The notes under the pieces: generated by a model
Databases searched by the model: none
Seen by the model: the letters and a program-made list of their open reading frames with translations, nothing else
What the model was told of the DNA's origin: nothing
NCBI RefSeq assembly: GCF_026072635.1
Contig: NZ_AP023081.1
Location: 1,324,501 to 1,388,500, forward strand
Reading direction: 5' to 3'
DNA from: Pseudomonas solani
Lineage (GTDB): Bacteria > Pseudomonadota > Gammaproteobacteria > Pseudomonadales > Pseudomonadaceae
DNA: 64,000 bases
Program-made: the position numbers and the translations under genes
Part shown: one piece after another, positions 17,497 to 28,800 of the stretch
Numbering within the stretch: position 1 is the stretch's first letter
How the letters are laid out: each line of letters starts with the position of its first letter

Positions 17497-18348
17497 TTAT
17501 TCCGCCGAATTTACCGCGGCGATCATACGTACGACATCGACAGTCTCGGCCACATCATGCACCCGCAGGATGCATGCACCCTTGGCCACCGCCAGGGCGG
17601 CCAGGGCCAGACTGCCGTAAAGCCGCTTGTCGACATCTCGACCCAGCGCCTGCCCAACCATGCTCTTGCGCGAAACGCCGACAAGCAGGGGGCGCCCGAG
17701 CCCCAGCAACTCTTCGAGGCGCCTGAACAGGCTCAGGTTGTGTTCAAAGGTTTTGGCGAAGCCGAAACCCGGATCCAGCACGATGCGCTCAGCAGGGATG
17801 CCCACAGCCACACAAGCCGCCATGCGCGCAGCAAGGAACTCACCCACCTCGCCAGTCACATCACGGTACTGGGGATTCTGCTGCATGGTGCCCGGCTCGC
17901 CCAACATGTGCATGAGGCAGACCGGCAGGCCGGTATCGGCCGCCGCATCCAGCGCCCCATCACGCCGCAGCGAACGCACATCGTTGATCAGGCCAGCACC
18001 AAGCCGTGCACCCTCGCGCATGACTGCCGGCGTGGAGGTATCCAGGGAAACCACCACATCCAGCTCGCGGGATATCGCCTCCACCACGGGGGCGACACGC
18101 TCCAGCTCCTCGGACGGTGATACCGCCCGCGCGCCCGGCCGAGTCGACTCGCCACCCACATCGATGAGCGTAGCACCGGCCGCCACCATCTCGGCAGCGT
18201 GGCGCAGCGCCGCATCGCGCTGGCTGAAGCGCCCGCCGTCGGAGAAGGAATCAGGGGTGACATTGAGAATGCCCATCACGTGCGGGCGGCTCAAATCAAG
18301 AACCCGGTTGCCGCAAGGCAACCGGGTCAGGTACTGCGTGGAGCTCAT
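17497..18348 (-). CDS. folP: dihydropteroate synthase
   Basis: A 283-residue TIM-barrel enzyme joining p-aminobenzoate to dihydropterin pyrophosphate in folate synthesis; the target of sulfonamides. Signatures: MGILNVTPDSFSDGGR, IDVGGESTRPGA and VLDPGFGFAKTFEHN. It starts 9 nt after the ftsH stop and leads into glmM, the common ftsH-folP-glmM cluster. Confidence 0.97.
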   Translation of the reverse strand: MSSTQYLTRLPCGNRVLDLSRPHVMGILNVTPDSFSDGGRFSQRDAALRHAAEMVAAGATLIDVGGESTRPGARAVSPSEELERVAPVVEAISRELDVVVSLDTSTPAVMREGARLGAGLINDVRSLRRDGALDAAADTGLPVCLMHMLGEPGTMQQNPQYRDVTGEVGEFLAARMAACVAVGIPAERIVLDPGFGFAKTFEHNLSLFRRLEELLGLGRPLLVGVSRKSMVGQALGRDVDKRLYGSLALAALAVAKGACILRVHDVAETVDVVRMIAAVNSAE

Positions 18349-18357
18349 CTAGGAACC

Positions 18358-20274
18358 TTAGTGTTCGCCAGCAGGGCCGCCGATCGGGTTCTCCGGACGC
18401 GGCGCTTCCTCACGGGGAGCAGGCTTGCCGGAGGAGGCACCCGGGCCACCCTCCCAATCCTTGGGCTCGCGAGCCGGACGACCTGCCATGATGTCGTCGA
18501 TCTGCTCGGCATCGATGGTTTCGAACTTCATCAACGCCTCGGCCATCATGTCCAGCTTGTCGCGGTTCTCCACGAGAATCTGCTTCGCCGTGGCGTAGCA
18601 GTGGTCGATGATGCTGCGCACTTCCTGGTCGATCAGCTGCGCGGTCTGCGCCGACACACTGGAGTGCTGGCCACCCGCGCTACGGCCGAGGAAGACTTCA
18701 CCCTCTTCTTCCGCATACATCAGCGGGCCGAGTTTCTCGGACAGGCCCCACTTGGTCACCATGTTCTTGGCGATCTGGGTGGCGCGCATGATGTCGTTGG
18801 AGGCCCCAGTGGTCACACCATCGAAGCCCAGAGTCATCTCCTCGGCGATACGACCACCGAACAGCGAGCAGACCTGGCTGATCAGCGCACGCTTGGAGAG
18901 GCTGTAGCGATCCTCCTCCGGGAGGAACATGGTCACACCCAGGGCACGGCCGCGCGGGATGATGGAAACCTTGTAAACCGGGTCATGCTCGGGAACCACA
19001 CGCCCGACGATGGCATGGCCAGCCTCGTGGTAAGCAGTGTTGAGTTTCTCTTTCTCGGACATGACCATGGATTTGCGCTCGGCGCCCATCATGATCTTGT
19101 CCTTGGCCAGCTCGAATTCCTTCATCTCAACGATGCGCTTGTTGACGCGCGCAGCGAAAAGCGAGGCCTCGTTGACCAGGTTGGCCAGGTCAGCTCCGGA
19201 GAAGCCGGGAGTACCACGAGCGATTACGCCGGCGTCGACGTCATCCCCCATCGGCACCTTGCGCATGTGCACTTTGAGAATCTGCTCGCGGCCACGGATG
19301 TCCGGCAGGCCAACCACCACCTGGCGGTCGAAGCGGCCCGGGCGCAGCAGCGCCGGGTCCAGTACGTCCGGACGGTTGGTCGCGGCGATCACGATGATGC
19401 CGTCGTTCATCTCGAAGCCGTCCATCTCCACCAGCAACTGGTTGAGGGTCTGCTCGCGCTCGTCGTGACCGCCACCCAGGCCGGCACCACGATGACGGCC
19501 GACTGCGTCGATCTCGTCGATGAAGATGATGCAGGGAGCATGCTTCTTGGCCTGGTCGAACATGTCGCGGACACGGGATGCACCCACGCCGACGAACATC
19601 TCGACGAAGTCGGAACCGGAGATGGTGAAGAACGGCACCTTGGCTTCACCCGCAATGGCCTTGGCCAGCAGGGTCTTACCGGTACCGGGCGGGCCGACCA
19701 TCAGCACGCCGCGGGGGATACGGCCACCCAGGCGCTGGAACTTGCCCGGGTCACGCAGGAACTCGACCAGCTCGCCCACTTCTTCCTTGGCTTCGTCGCA
19801 GCCTGCGACGTCGGCCAGGGTGGTTTTCACCTGGTCTTCCGAGAGCAGGCGCGCCTTGCTCTTGCCGAAGCTCATGGGGCCGCCGCGGCCGCCTGAGCCG
19901 CCCTGCATCTGCCGCATGAAGAACATGAATACCGCAATGATCACCAGGATCGGGAAGCTGGCAACGAGCAACTGGGTCCAGATGCTCTGCTGCTCGGGCT
20001 GCTTGCCTTCGATGATCACGTTGTTGTCGATCAGGTCGCCGATCAGTCCGCCATCCTGGATAGCCGGACGAATGGTCTTGAAGGAGTCGCCGTCATTCCG
20101 CTTACCGGTAATGACGAAGCCGTCGACCGTGACACGCTCGACCTTGCCTTCCTTCACCTGACCGATGAAGTCGGAATAGTTCAGCGTCTGCGGTTCGCTC
20201 GGGCTGGAGAAGTTGTTCATCACCGTGACCAGCACGGCGGCGATGATCAGCCACAGGATGAGATTCTTTGCCAT
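18358..20274 (-). CDS. ftsH: ATP-dependent zinc metalloprotease FtsH
   Basis: A 638-residue membrane-bound AAA protease that degrades misfolded membrane proteins and regulators such as LpxC and sigma-32. I use the ATG at 20274 (MAKNLILWLIIAA); a TTG three codons upstream is possible. Two N-terminal membrane helices flank a periplasmic domain. Walker A GPPGTGKT is near residue 193, Walker B IIFIDEIDAVG near 250, and the zinc-binding HEAGH near 415. The C-terminus is Pro/Gly/Glu-rich. rlmE normally lies directly upstream; here only a remnant does. Confidence 0.98.
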   Translation of the reverse strand: MAKNLILWLIIAAVLVTVMNNFSSPSEPQTLNYSDFIGQVKEGKVERVTVDGFVITGKRNDGDSFKTIRPAIQDGGLIGDLIDNNVIIEGKQPEQQSIWTQLLVASFPILVIIAVFMFFMRQMQGGSGGRGGPMSFGKSKARLLSEDQVKTTLADVAGCDEAKEEVGELVEFLRDPGKFQRLGGRIPRGVLMVGPPGTGKTLLAKAIAGEAKVPFFTISGSDFVEMFVGVGASRVRDMFDQAKKHAPCIIFIDEIDAVGRHRGAGLGGGHDEREQTLNQLLVEMDGFEMNDGIIVIAATNRPDVLDPALLRPGRFDRQVVVGLPDIRGREQILKVHMRKVPMGDDVDAGVIARGTPGFSGADLANLVNEASLFAARVNKRIVEMKEFELAKDKIMMGAERKSMVMSEKEKLNTAYHEAGHAIVGRVVPEHDPVYKVSIIPRGRALGVTMFLPEEDRYSLSKRALISQVCSLFGGRIAEEMTLGFDGVTTGASNDIMRATQIAKNMVTKWGLSEKLGPLMYAEEEGEVFLGRSAGGQHSSVSAQTAQLIDQEVRSIIDHCYATAKQILVENRDKLDMMAEALMKFETIDAEQIDDIMAGRPAREPKDWEGGPGASSGKPAPREEAPRPENPIGGPAGEH

Positions 20275-20472
20275 ATCGTTCAATTAGCTACCCTCTGGAG
20301 CAGATCCCGTCCTGGGACGCGCCCCGCATGACGGCTGGTTATCAACCGGCCTAACTTACTATACAACCCCCACCCCTGGCAGGCGCCGTCTGTAACCCTT
20401 TATGAAGCCATGGCGCTCGTCACACACCCGAGCCCGTGCATTGAGACCGAAAAACAGGCCGACCGTTGCAGT

Positions 20473-20779
20473 CTATTCCCCGCAAAAGCCGCGCGCGAGC
20501 ACCTATTGCTCACTGGAGCGCCGACACGACAAAAGCCGCTTGCACGTCCACCCACTGCCAACTACCTCAACACCCGTAGGCGGACGTCGAGACAGATGCA
20601 CCTCAAGCGCAGCGCCACGACCCTGCACCCGATATTGGGGCCATAACGAAAATCACAAGGCCCGCCGGAGACTTTCCCACCAAACCGAGGCTCCCGGGAA
20701 AGCCACACCTTCAGTGGAGACGCTCCAAACCAGCAACATGCTCTTTCAGCCAACGCTGACTAGTCTTGGAGCGGGCCAC
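20473..20779 (-). pseudogene. rlmE: rlmE (ftsJ, 23S rRNA U2552 methyltransferase) remnant
   Basis: Intact rlmE (about 205 codons) is expected here between ftsH and yhbY. Instead three collinear fragments survive on the minus strand. From GTG 20779 come 14 family codons (VARSKTSQRWLKEH), followed by unrelated residues and a TGA at 20713-20711. In the same frame 20659-20627 reads LVIFVMAPISG, corresponding to the LVISDMAPNMSG motif but with the catalytic Asp replaced by Val and one codon missing. In another frame 20514-20473 reads SEQ, a TAG stop, then VLARGFCGE and TAG, matching the REQYLLARGFRG C-terminus. The SAM-binding Rossmann motif is missing. The total is 307 nt against about 620, so the gene is dead by deletions, stops and a frameshift. 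Confidence 0.85.
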
Positions 20780-20854
20780 AGGAGACTCGCATTCGGCTGT
20801 GCGCCCCGAAGTCACTCGGGTAAACTGGCAGCCTTTTTTCGCAGGGGTCTGATT

Positions 20855-21169
20855 ATGGCGCTCTCTCAGGAGCACAAGAAGCAATACAAATCTATCGGCC
20901 ACCACCTGAAACCGGTATTGATCGTGGCTGAAAATGGTTTGACCGAAGGCGTGCTCGCCGAGCTGGATCGCGCACTCAACGATCACGAGCTGATCAAGGT
21001 GCAGTTCCGCATCACTGAGCGTGACGATCGCCGCGCGCTGATCGAAGAACTCTGCAGCACTGGAAAATGCGAGCTGGTCCAGATCATCGGCAAGATGGCG
21101 CTGGTCTATCGCCGCAACCCCAAGCCGAACCGCAACCTCTCCAATATCAGCCGCTACAGCGGGCTCTGA
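20855..21169 (+). CDS. yhbY: YhbY family ribosome-associated RNA-binding protein
   Basis: A 104-residue CRS1-YhbY (KH-like) protein: KKQYKSIGHHLKPVLIVAENGLTEGV, LNDHELIKVQF and GKMALVYRRNPKPN. YhbY binds pre-50S ribosomal particles. I choose the ATG at 20855, the usual family N-terminus MALSQEHKKQ; the frame is open far upstream but that part is non-coding. It is divergent from the rlmE remnant and ftsH, and so has kept its place while its neighbour decayed. Confidence 0.95.
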   Translation: MALSQEHKKQYKSIGHHLKPVLIVAENGLTEGVLAELDRALNDHELIKVQFRITERDDRRALIEELCSTGKCELVQIIGKMALVYRRNPKPNRNLSNISRYSGL

Positions 21170-21196
21170 TAGCCCAGGCTGATGCCCGTGGCGCGC

Positions 21197-21541
21197 TCAG
21201 CGCGCCCGAGCTTTATCACCCGGCACCGGCTGGATGACCAGCAAGGCGCCGCAAAATGCCAGCACCAGGTAGTTGAACGCCAACCAGCGCATGGCGCCGG
21301 GCTGCACCTGGTTCACCAGCATGAACACCACCGACATCGCCAGAACGGCTATCAGCAGCTGCCCACGGGAGTCACGCTGCAGACTGCGCACGCCTTCGAT
21401 CTGGACCAGAACCACACCCTGAACCAGCACGCAGAAAGCAGTGAAGGCCACCAGCAACGGCGTGAGGCTGCGCGAGACCTCCTCCACCAGCAGTGGCGCA
21501 AGACCAACGCGCTCCAGGGTGGGTATCACGACGAAGTGCAA
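21197..21541 (-). CDS. small membrane protein (DUF4149/TMEM205-like)
   Basis: At least 114 residues, with four hydrophobic helices and a pattern like the DUF4149 family (HFVVIPTLERVGLAPLLVEE; VLVQGVV; MRWLAFNYLVLAFCGALLV). The only standard start in reach is TTG 21541. However, the frame is open further upstream, and the next codons read ASWQLAQTFWVGGLWL, which looks like genuine family sequence (an aromatic first helix). No ATG, GTG or TTG exists there before greA is reached, so the true start may be a rare codon (a CTG lies in that stretch) or may have been lost. It lies between yhbY and greA as in P. aeruginosa PA4754. Function unknown. Confidence 0.7.
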   Translation of the reverse strand: MHFVVIPTLERVGLAPLLVEEVSRSLTPLLVAFTAFCVLVQGVVLVQIEGVRSLQRDSRGQLLIAVLAMSVVFMLVNQVQPGAMRWLAFNYLVLAFCGALLVIQPVPGDKARAR

Positions 21542-21614
21542 AAGCCAGAGGCCACCGACCCAGAATGTCTGGGCCAGCTGCCAACTGGCTGAAGCCGCGC
21601 GAAACCGCCGACGA

Positions 21615-22087
21615 TCAGATATGACGGACCTCGACGATCTCGTACTCGATCAGGCCGCTCGGGGTTTTCACCACGACGATGTCGCCCTCTTCCTTACCTA
21701 CCAGCGCACGGGCGATGGGCGAGCCCACCGACAGCTTGCCTTGCTTGATGTCGGCTTCGTCTTCACCAACGATCTGGTAGGTCACTGTCTCGTCGGTTTC
21801 CACGTTAGCGATATCCACCGTGGTGCCGAAGATCACCTTGCCGGTATGGGCGATGGTGGTGACGTCGATGATCACCGAGTTCTGCAGGCGCCCCTCGATG
21901 TCACGGATACGCGCCTCGACCATGCCTTGCTGCTCGCGCGCGGCGTGGTACTCGGCGTTCTCCTTGAGGTCGCCCAGCTCGCGCGCCTCACCGATGGCCT
22001 GGCTCAGTTGCGGGCGCATGACCTTGGTCAGATGCGCCAGCTCCTCTTCCAGGGCGCGAGCGCCCTGGACAGTCATGGGGTACTTGT

Positions 22088-22091
<4 letters not shown>
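21615..22091 (-). CDS. greA: transcription elongation factor GreA
   Basis: A 158-residue factor that enters the RNA polymerase secondary channel and stimulates cleavage of backtracked transcripts. The N-terminal coiled coil includes EYHAAREQQGMVEARIRDIE with the acidic tip DLKENAEYH, and the C-terminal FKBP-like domain ends SPIARALVGKEEGDIVVVKTP. Its ATG overlaps the carB stop by 4 nt (ATGA), so it is translationally coupled to carB. Confidence 0.98.
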
Positions 22092-25309
<3,218 letters not shown>

Positions 25310-25345
25310 TTTTACTCACTCGAATCCTTGGGTCAGTCGGCAGGC

Positions 25346-26482
25346 TTAGCGGCGCTTGGCCATGGCTTCGATGAAGCGGTCGAACAGCGGGGCCACATCG
25401 TGGGGGCCGGGGCTCGCCTCCGGGTGTCCCTGGAAGCTGAAGGCTTCCTTATCGGTACGTTCGATACCCTGCAGGGTGCCGTCGAACAGCGACTTGTGGA
25501 TGGGGCGGACATTGGCCGGCAGGCTGGTCTCGTCCACGGCGAAACCGTGGTTCTGGCTGGTAATCATGACCACGCCGCTGTCCAAGTCCTGGACGGGGTG
25601 GTTGGCACCATGGTGGCCGTGGCCCATCTTCAGGGTCTTGGCGCCGGACGCCAGGGCCAGCAACTGGTGGCCGAGGCAGATGCCGAAGACCGGAATCTCG
25701 GTCTCGAGGATTTCCTTGATCGCCGCGATGGCGTAGTCGCAGGGCTCGGGGTCGCCAGGGCCGTTGGACAGGAACACGCCATCGGGATCCAGTGCCAGCA
25801 CTTCGCTGGCCGGGGTCTGCGCGGGGACCACGGTCAGGCGGCAGCCACGGTCGACCAGCATGCGCAGGATGTTCAGCTTCACGCCGTAGTCGAACGCCAC
25901 CACGTGGTAGGGCAGTTCGCTGGCGGGGATTTCCGGGTGGCTGTCGGTTTTCAGGTCCCAGATGCCGGAGCGCCACTCATAGCGCTCGGTGCAGCTGACC
26001 ACCTTGGCCAGGTCCATGCCCTTCAGGCCAGGGAAGCTGCGCGCCAGTTCCAGCGCCTTCTCGGCAGTGGCGCCTTCACCGGTGAGGATGCAGCCGTTCT
26101 GCGAACCTTTCTCGCGCAGGATGCGGGTCAGGCGGCGGGTATCGATACCGGCGATGGCGACGGTGCCATTGGCTTCCAGGTAGTCGGGCAGCGATTGCTT
26201 GTTACGCCAGTTGCTGGCCAGCAGCGGCAGATCACGGATGATCAGGCCGGCAGCCCAGACGCGATCGGACTCGGCGTCTTCCGGCGTGGTGCCGGTGTTG
26301 CCGATATGGGGATAGGTCAGGGTAACGATTTGCTGGGCATAGGAAGGATCGGTGAGGATTTCCTGGTAGCCGGTCATGGCGGTGTTGAACACCACCTCTC
26401 CGATGGTCTGGCCGTCGGCCCCGATGGATTCACCGAGGAAAATGCTGCCGTCGGCAAGCGCGAGTATGGCTGGCTTAGTCAA
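25346..26482 (-). CDS. carA: carbamoyl-phosphate synthase small subunit
   Basis: A 378-residue class I glutamine amidotransferase subunit supplying ammonia to CarB. The nucleophile is the Cys in PVFGICLGHQLLALA (near residue 269), with catalytic His-Glu in GHPEASPGPHD near the C-terminus. It starts with TTG at 26482 behind a strong GGGAGG site; a non-ATG start is plausible given the perfect spacing. A bidirectional-looking hairpin lies 42 nt upstream, which may be the dapB terminator or part of a carAB leader. Confidence 0.98.
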   Translation of the reverse strand: MTKPAILALADGSIFLGESIGADGQTIGEVVFNTAMTGYQEILTDPSYAQQIVTLTYPHIGNTGTTPEDAESDRVWAAGLIIRDLPLLASNWRNKQSLPDYLEANGTVAIAGIDTRRLTRILREKGSQNGCILTGEGATAEKALELARSFPGLKGMDLAKVVSCTERYEWRSGIWDLKTDSHPEIPASELPYHVVAFDYGVKLNILRMLVDRGCRLTVVPAQTPASEVLALDPDGVFLSNGPGDPEPCDYAIAAIKEILETEIPVFGICLGHQLLALASGAKTLKMGHGHHGANHPVQDLDSGVVMITSQNHGFAVDETSLPANVRPIHKSLFDGTLQGIERTDKEAFSFQGHPEASPGPHDVAPLFDRFIEAMAKRR

Positions 26483-26524
26483 GAAGACCTCCCGTAGATC
26501 AAGGCTGAAGCAAACGCAGGTTGT

Positions 26525-26566
26525 AAAAAAGCGGGATGACGTTTTGAACCGTCACCCCGCTTTTTT
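26525..26566 (-). terminator. terminator hairpin between dapB and carA
   Basis: AAAAAAGCGGGATGACG and CGTCACCCCGCTTTTTT pair almost perfectly, with T tracts on both strands. It ends the dapB transcript 100 nt past its stop. Because it also lies 42 nt before the carA start, it could act as an attenuator if the carA promoter is upstream of it. Confidence 0.85.
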
Positions 26567-26666
26567 ATCTGAGCCATTCTGCGTAACTTTTAGTGGACAC
26601 ACTAAAGCTGCAGCTTACAGGAAAGGCCTTTTACGGTCCACCGTGGAGTAGGACCTTTCGGCAGTC

Positions 26667-27473
26667 TCAGCGCAGGCCGAGCACATCCTGCATATCGTAG
26701 AGGCCCGCTTCCCGCCCTTCCAGCCAAGCGGCCGCGCGAACCGCGCCACGGGCGAAGGTCATGCGGCTCGAGGCCTTGTGGGTGATCTCCACGCGCTCGC
26801 CATCGGCGGCGAACAGCACAGTGTGGTCACCGACCACATCGCCGGCGCGCACGGTGGCGAAACCGATGGTTTCGCGCGGACGGGCACCGGTCTGACCCTC
26901 GCGACCGTAAACGGCCACTTTTTCCAGATCACGACCCAATGCACTGGCGACGACCTCACCCATGCGCAGCGCGGTGCCGGACGGCGCATCCACCTTGTGG
27001 CGGTGGTGGGCTTCGATGATCTCGATATCCACATCGTCACCCAGCACCCGGGCGGCCGTGTCGAGCAGCTTCAGGCAGAGGTTCACGCCCACGCTGTAGT
27101 TGGCAGCGAAGACGATCGGGATCTCCTTTGCCGCAACGCCCAGCAGCTCCTTTTCCTGAGCACTGAAACCGGTGGTGCCGATGACCATGGCCTTGCCGGC
27201 CTTGCGGCAGACTTCCAGGTTCTTCAGGGTCACGGTCGGGTGGGTGAAGTCGATCAGCACGTCGAACTCGTCGACCACCTTGGCCAGGTCGCCCGACAGC
27301 GGCACACCGATACGGCCCAGGCCGGCCAGCTCGCCGGCATCGGCACCCACCAGGGTGCTGTCCGGGCGATCGATCGCCGCGGTCAGGCCAGCGCTACCGC
27401 CGGTCTGCTGCACCGCTTCGATCAGGATCTTGCCCATGCGCCCAGCGGCGCCCATCACTGCAATACGTCGCAT
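26667..27473 (-). CDS. dapB: 4-hydroxy-tetrahydrodipicolinate reductase
   Basis: A 268-residue NAD(P)H-dependent enzyme of the lysine/diaminopimelate pathway. The start is the ATG at 27473 (MRRIAVMGAAGRMGK), which gives the dinucleotide-binding loop at the very N-terminus as usual; the longer open frame upstream is non-coding. The catalytic motif EAHHRHKVDAPSGTA is near residue 160. It follows dnaJ (77 nt gap containing a hairpin) in the dnaK-dnaJ-dapB-carAB order common to Pseudomonas. Confidence 0.97.
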   Translation of the reverse strand: MRRIAVMGAAGRMGKILIEAVQQTGGSAGLTAAIDRPDSTLVGADAGELAGLGRIGVPLSGDLAKVVDEFDVLIDFTHPTVTLKNLEVCRKAGKAMVIGTTGFSAQEKELLGVAAKEIPIVFAANYSVGVNLCLKLLDTAARVLGDDVDIEIIEAHHRHKVDAPSGTALRMGEVVASALGRDLEKVAVYGREGQTGARPRETIGFATVRAGDVVGDHTVLFAADGERVEITHKASSRMTFARGAVRAAAWLEGREAGLYDMQDVLGLR

Positions 27474-27504
27474 AACCAAAGCTCCAAGCTGCAAGCCCCG
27501 AGCC

Positions 27505-27534
27505 GCAGGCGCCGCTCCTGGAGCCTGCGCCTGC
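27505..27534. repeat. intergenic hairpin between dnaJ and dapB
   Basis: GCAGGCGC and GCGCCTGC form an 8-bp stem around 14 nt, in a stretch beginning AGCTCCAAGCTGCAAGC, a repeat style also seen in the rpsO-pnp spacer. No T tract follows on the minus strand. Confidence 0.5.
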
Positions 27535-27550
27535 AGTTGGGGCCGGGATA

Positions 27551-28678
27551 TCAAAGATCGCCGAAGAAGCGCTTCATGCCTTCGAACCAGCTGCTGGCCT
27601 TGGGCGAGTGGGAGCCGTCGTTCTGCAGGCTCTTGCGGAACTCCTCGAGGAGCTCGCGCTGGCGCTTATCGAGGTTCACCGGCGTTTCGACCACCACGCG
27701 GCACATCAGGTCGCCCGCACCACCACCGCGCACCGGGGCCACGCCCTTGCCGCGCAGGCGGAACAATTTGCCGGTCTGGGTCGCCTCGGGGATCTTCAGC
27801 TTCACACGACCGTCGAGGGTCGGCACTTCCAGCTCACCACCCAGGGCGGCGTCGGCGAAGCTGATCGGCACTTCGCAATAGAGGTGCTTGCCGTCGCGCT
27901 GGAAGATCGGGTGCTCGCGCACATTGACCACGACATAGAGATCACCAGCCGGGCCGCCCATTGCGCCCGCTTCGCCTTCGCCCGAAAGACGGATGCGATC
28001 GCCGGTATCGACGCCAGCCGGCACTTTCACCGACAGGGTCTTGTGCTCTTCCACACGCCCCTGGCCGTGGCAGCTGCCACAGGGGTCGGAAATCATCTTG
28101 CCGGTGCCATGGCAACGCGGGCAGGTCTGCTGCACCGAGAAGAAGCCCTGCTGCATCCGCACCTGGCCGATGCCGCCACAGGTGGTGCAGGTCACCGGGC
28201 TGGTGCCCTTCTTGGCGCCGGAGCCTTCACAGGTCTTGCAGTTGACCAGGGTCGGCACGCGAATGGTGACGGTGGTACCGCGAACCGCTTCTTCCAGGTC
28301 CAGCTCCAGGGTGTAGCGCAGATCGCTGCCACGCTGGGCACCGCCACGCTGACCGCCGCGCTGGCCGCCGAAGAAGTCGCTGAACACGTCGCCAAAGATG
28401 TCGGAGAAGCTGGCGCCGCCGAAGCCTGCGCCACCACCTGCCCCCATCTGCGGATCGACGCCGGCGTGGCCGTACTGGTCGTACGCGGCACGCTTGCTGG
28501 CGTCGGAGAGCACTTCGTAGGCCTCGTTGGCCTCCTTGAATTTCTCTTCAGCCGCCTTGTCGTCCGGATTGCGGTCCGGGTGGTATTTCATGGCCAGACG
28601 ACGATAAGCCTTCTTCAGCTCAGCCTCGCTGGCGCCCCGCTCGACACCGAGGATTTCGTAAAAGTCACGTTTAGCCAT
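27551..28678 (-). CDS. dnaJ: chaperone protein DnaJ
   Basis: A 375-residue Hsp40 co-chaperone that loads substrates on DnaK and stimulates its ATPase. The J domain (residues 1-70) contains the HPD motif in MKYHPDRN. The G/F-rich linker follows (GAGGGAGFGGASF). Four zinc-finger CXXCXGXG repeats lie between residues 145 and 210 (CKTCEGSG, CTTCGGIG, CPRCHGTG, CGSCHGQG), then the client-binding C-terminal domains. It follows dnaK after 122 nt holding two hairpins. Confidence 0.98.
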   Translation of the reverse strand: MAKRDFYEILGVERGASEAELKKAYRRLAMKYHPDRNPDDKAAEEKFKEANEAYEVLSDASKRAAYDQYGHAGVDPQMGAGGGAGFGGASFSDIFGDVFSDFFGGQRGGQRGGAQRGSDLRYTLELDLEEAVRGTTVTIRVPTLVNCKTCEGSGAKKGTSPVTCTTCGGIGQVRMQQGFFSVQQTCPRCHGTGKMISDPCGSCHGQGRVEEHKTLSVKVPAGVDTGDRIRLSGEGEAGAMGGPAGDLYVVVNVREHPIFQRDGKHLYCEVPISFADAALGGELEVPTLDGRVKLKIPEATQTGKLFRLRGKGVAPVRGGGAGDLMCRVVVETPVNLDKRQRELLEEFRKSLQNDGSHSPKASSWFEGMKRFFGDL

Positions 28679-28723
28679 TGGTTCTCACACTCTTCAAATT
28701 TTGCGCCCTCCAGACACGCCGAC

Positions 28724-28776
28724 GCGGGAGCAAGCTCCCGCGCGGCGCATCAACCTGCGGGGCCAGGCCCCGCAGG
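28724..28776. other. two hairpins in the dnaK-dnaJ spacer
   Basis: GCGGGAG/CTCCCGC (28724-28741) and CCTGCGGGGCC/GGCCCCGCAGG (28754-28776) are perfect stems without T tracts. They could protect the dnaK message or tune dnaJ output below that of dnaK (inference). Confidence 0.6.
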
Positions 28777-28800
28777 CAGGAGAGCAAGCAAGCCTGATGC

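Noticed and set aside
20402..20854. N-terminal extension of yhbY or a novel gene in the ftsH-yhbY gap
   Set aside because: The plus-strand frames are low in Pseudomonas-like codon use and match nothing; the minus strand explains the interval as rlmE remnant.
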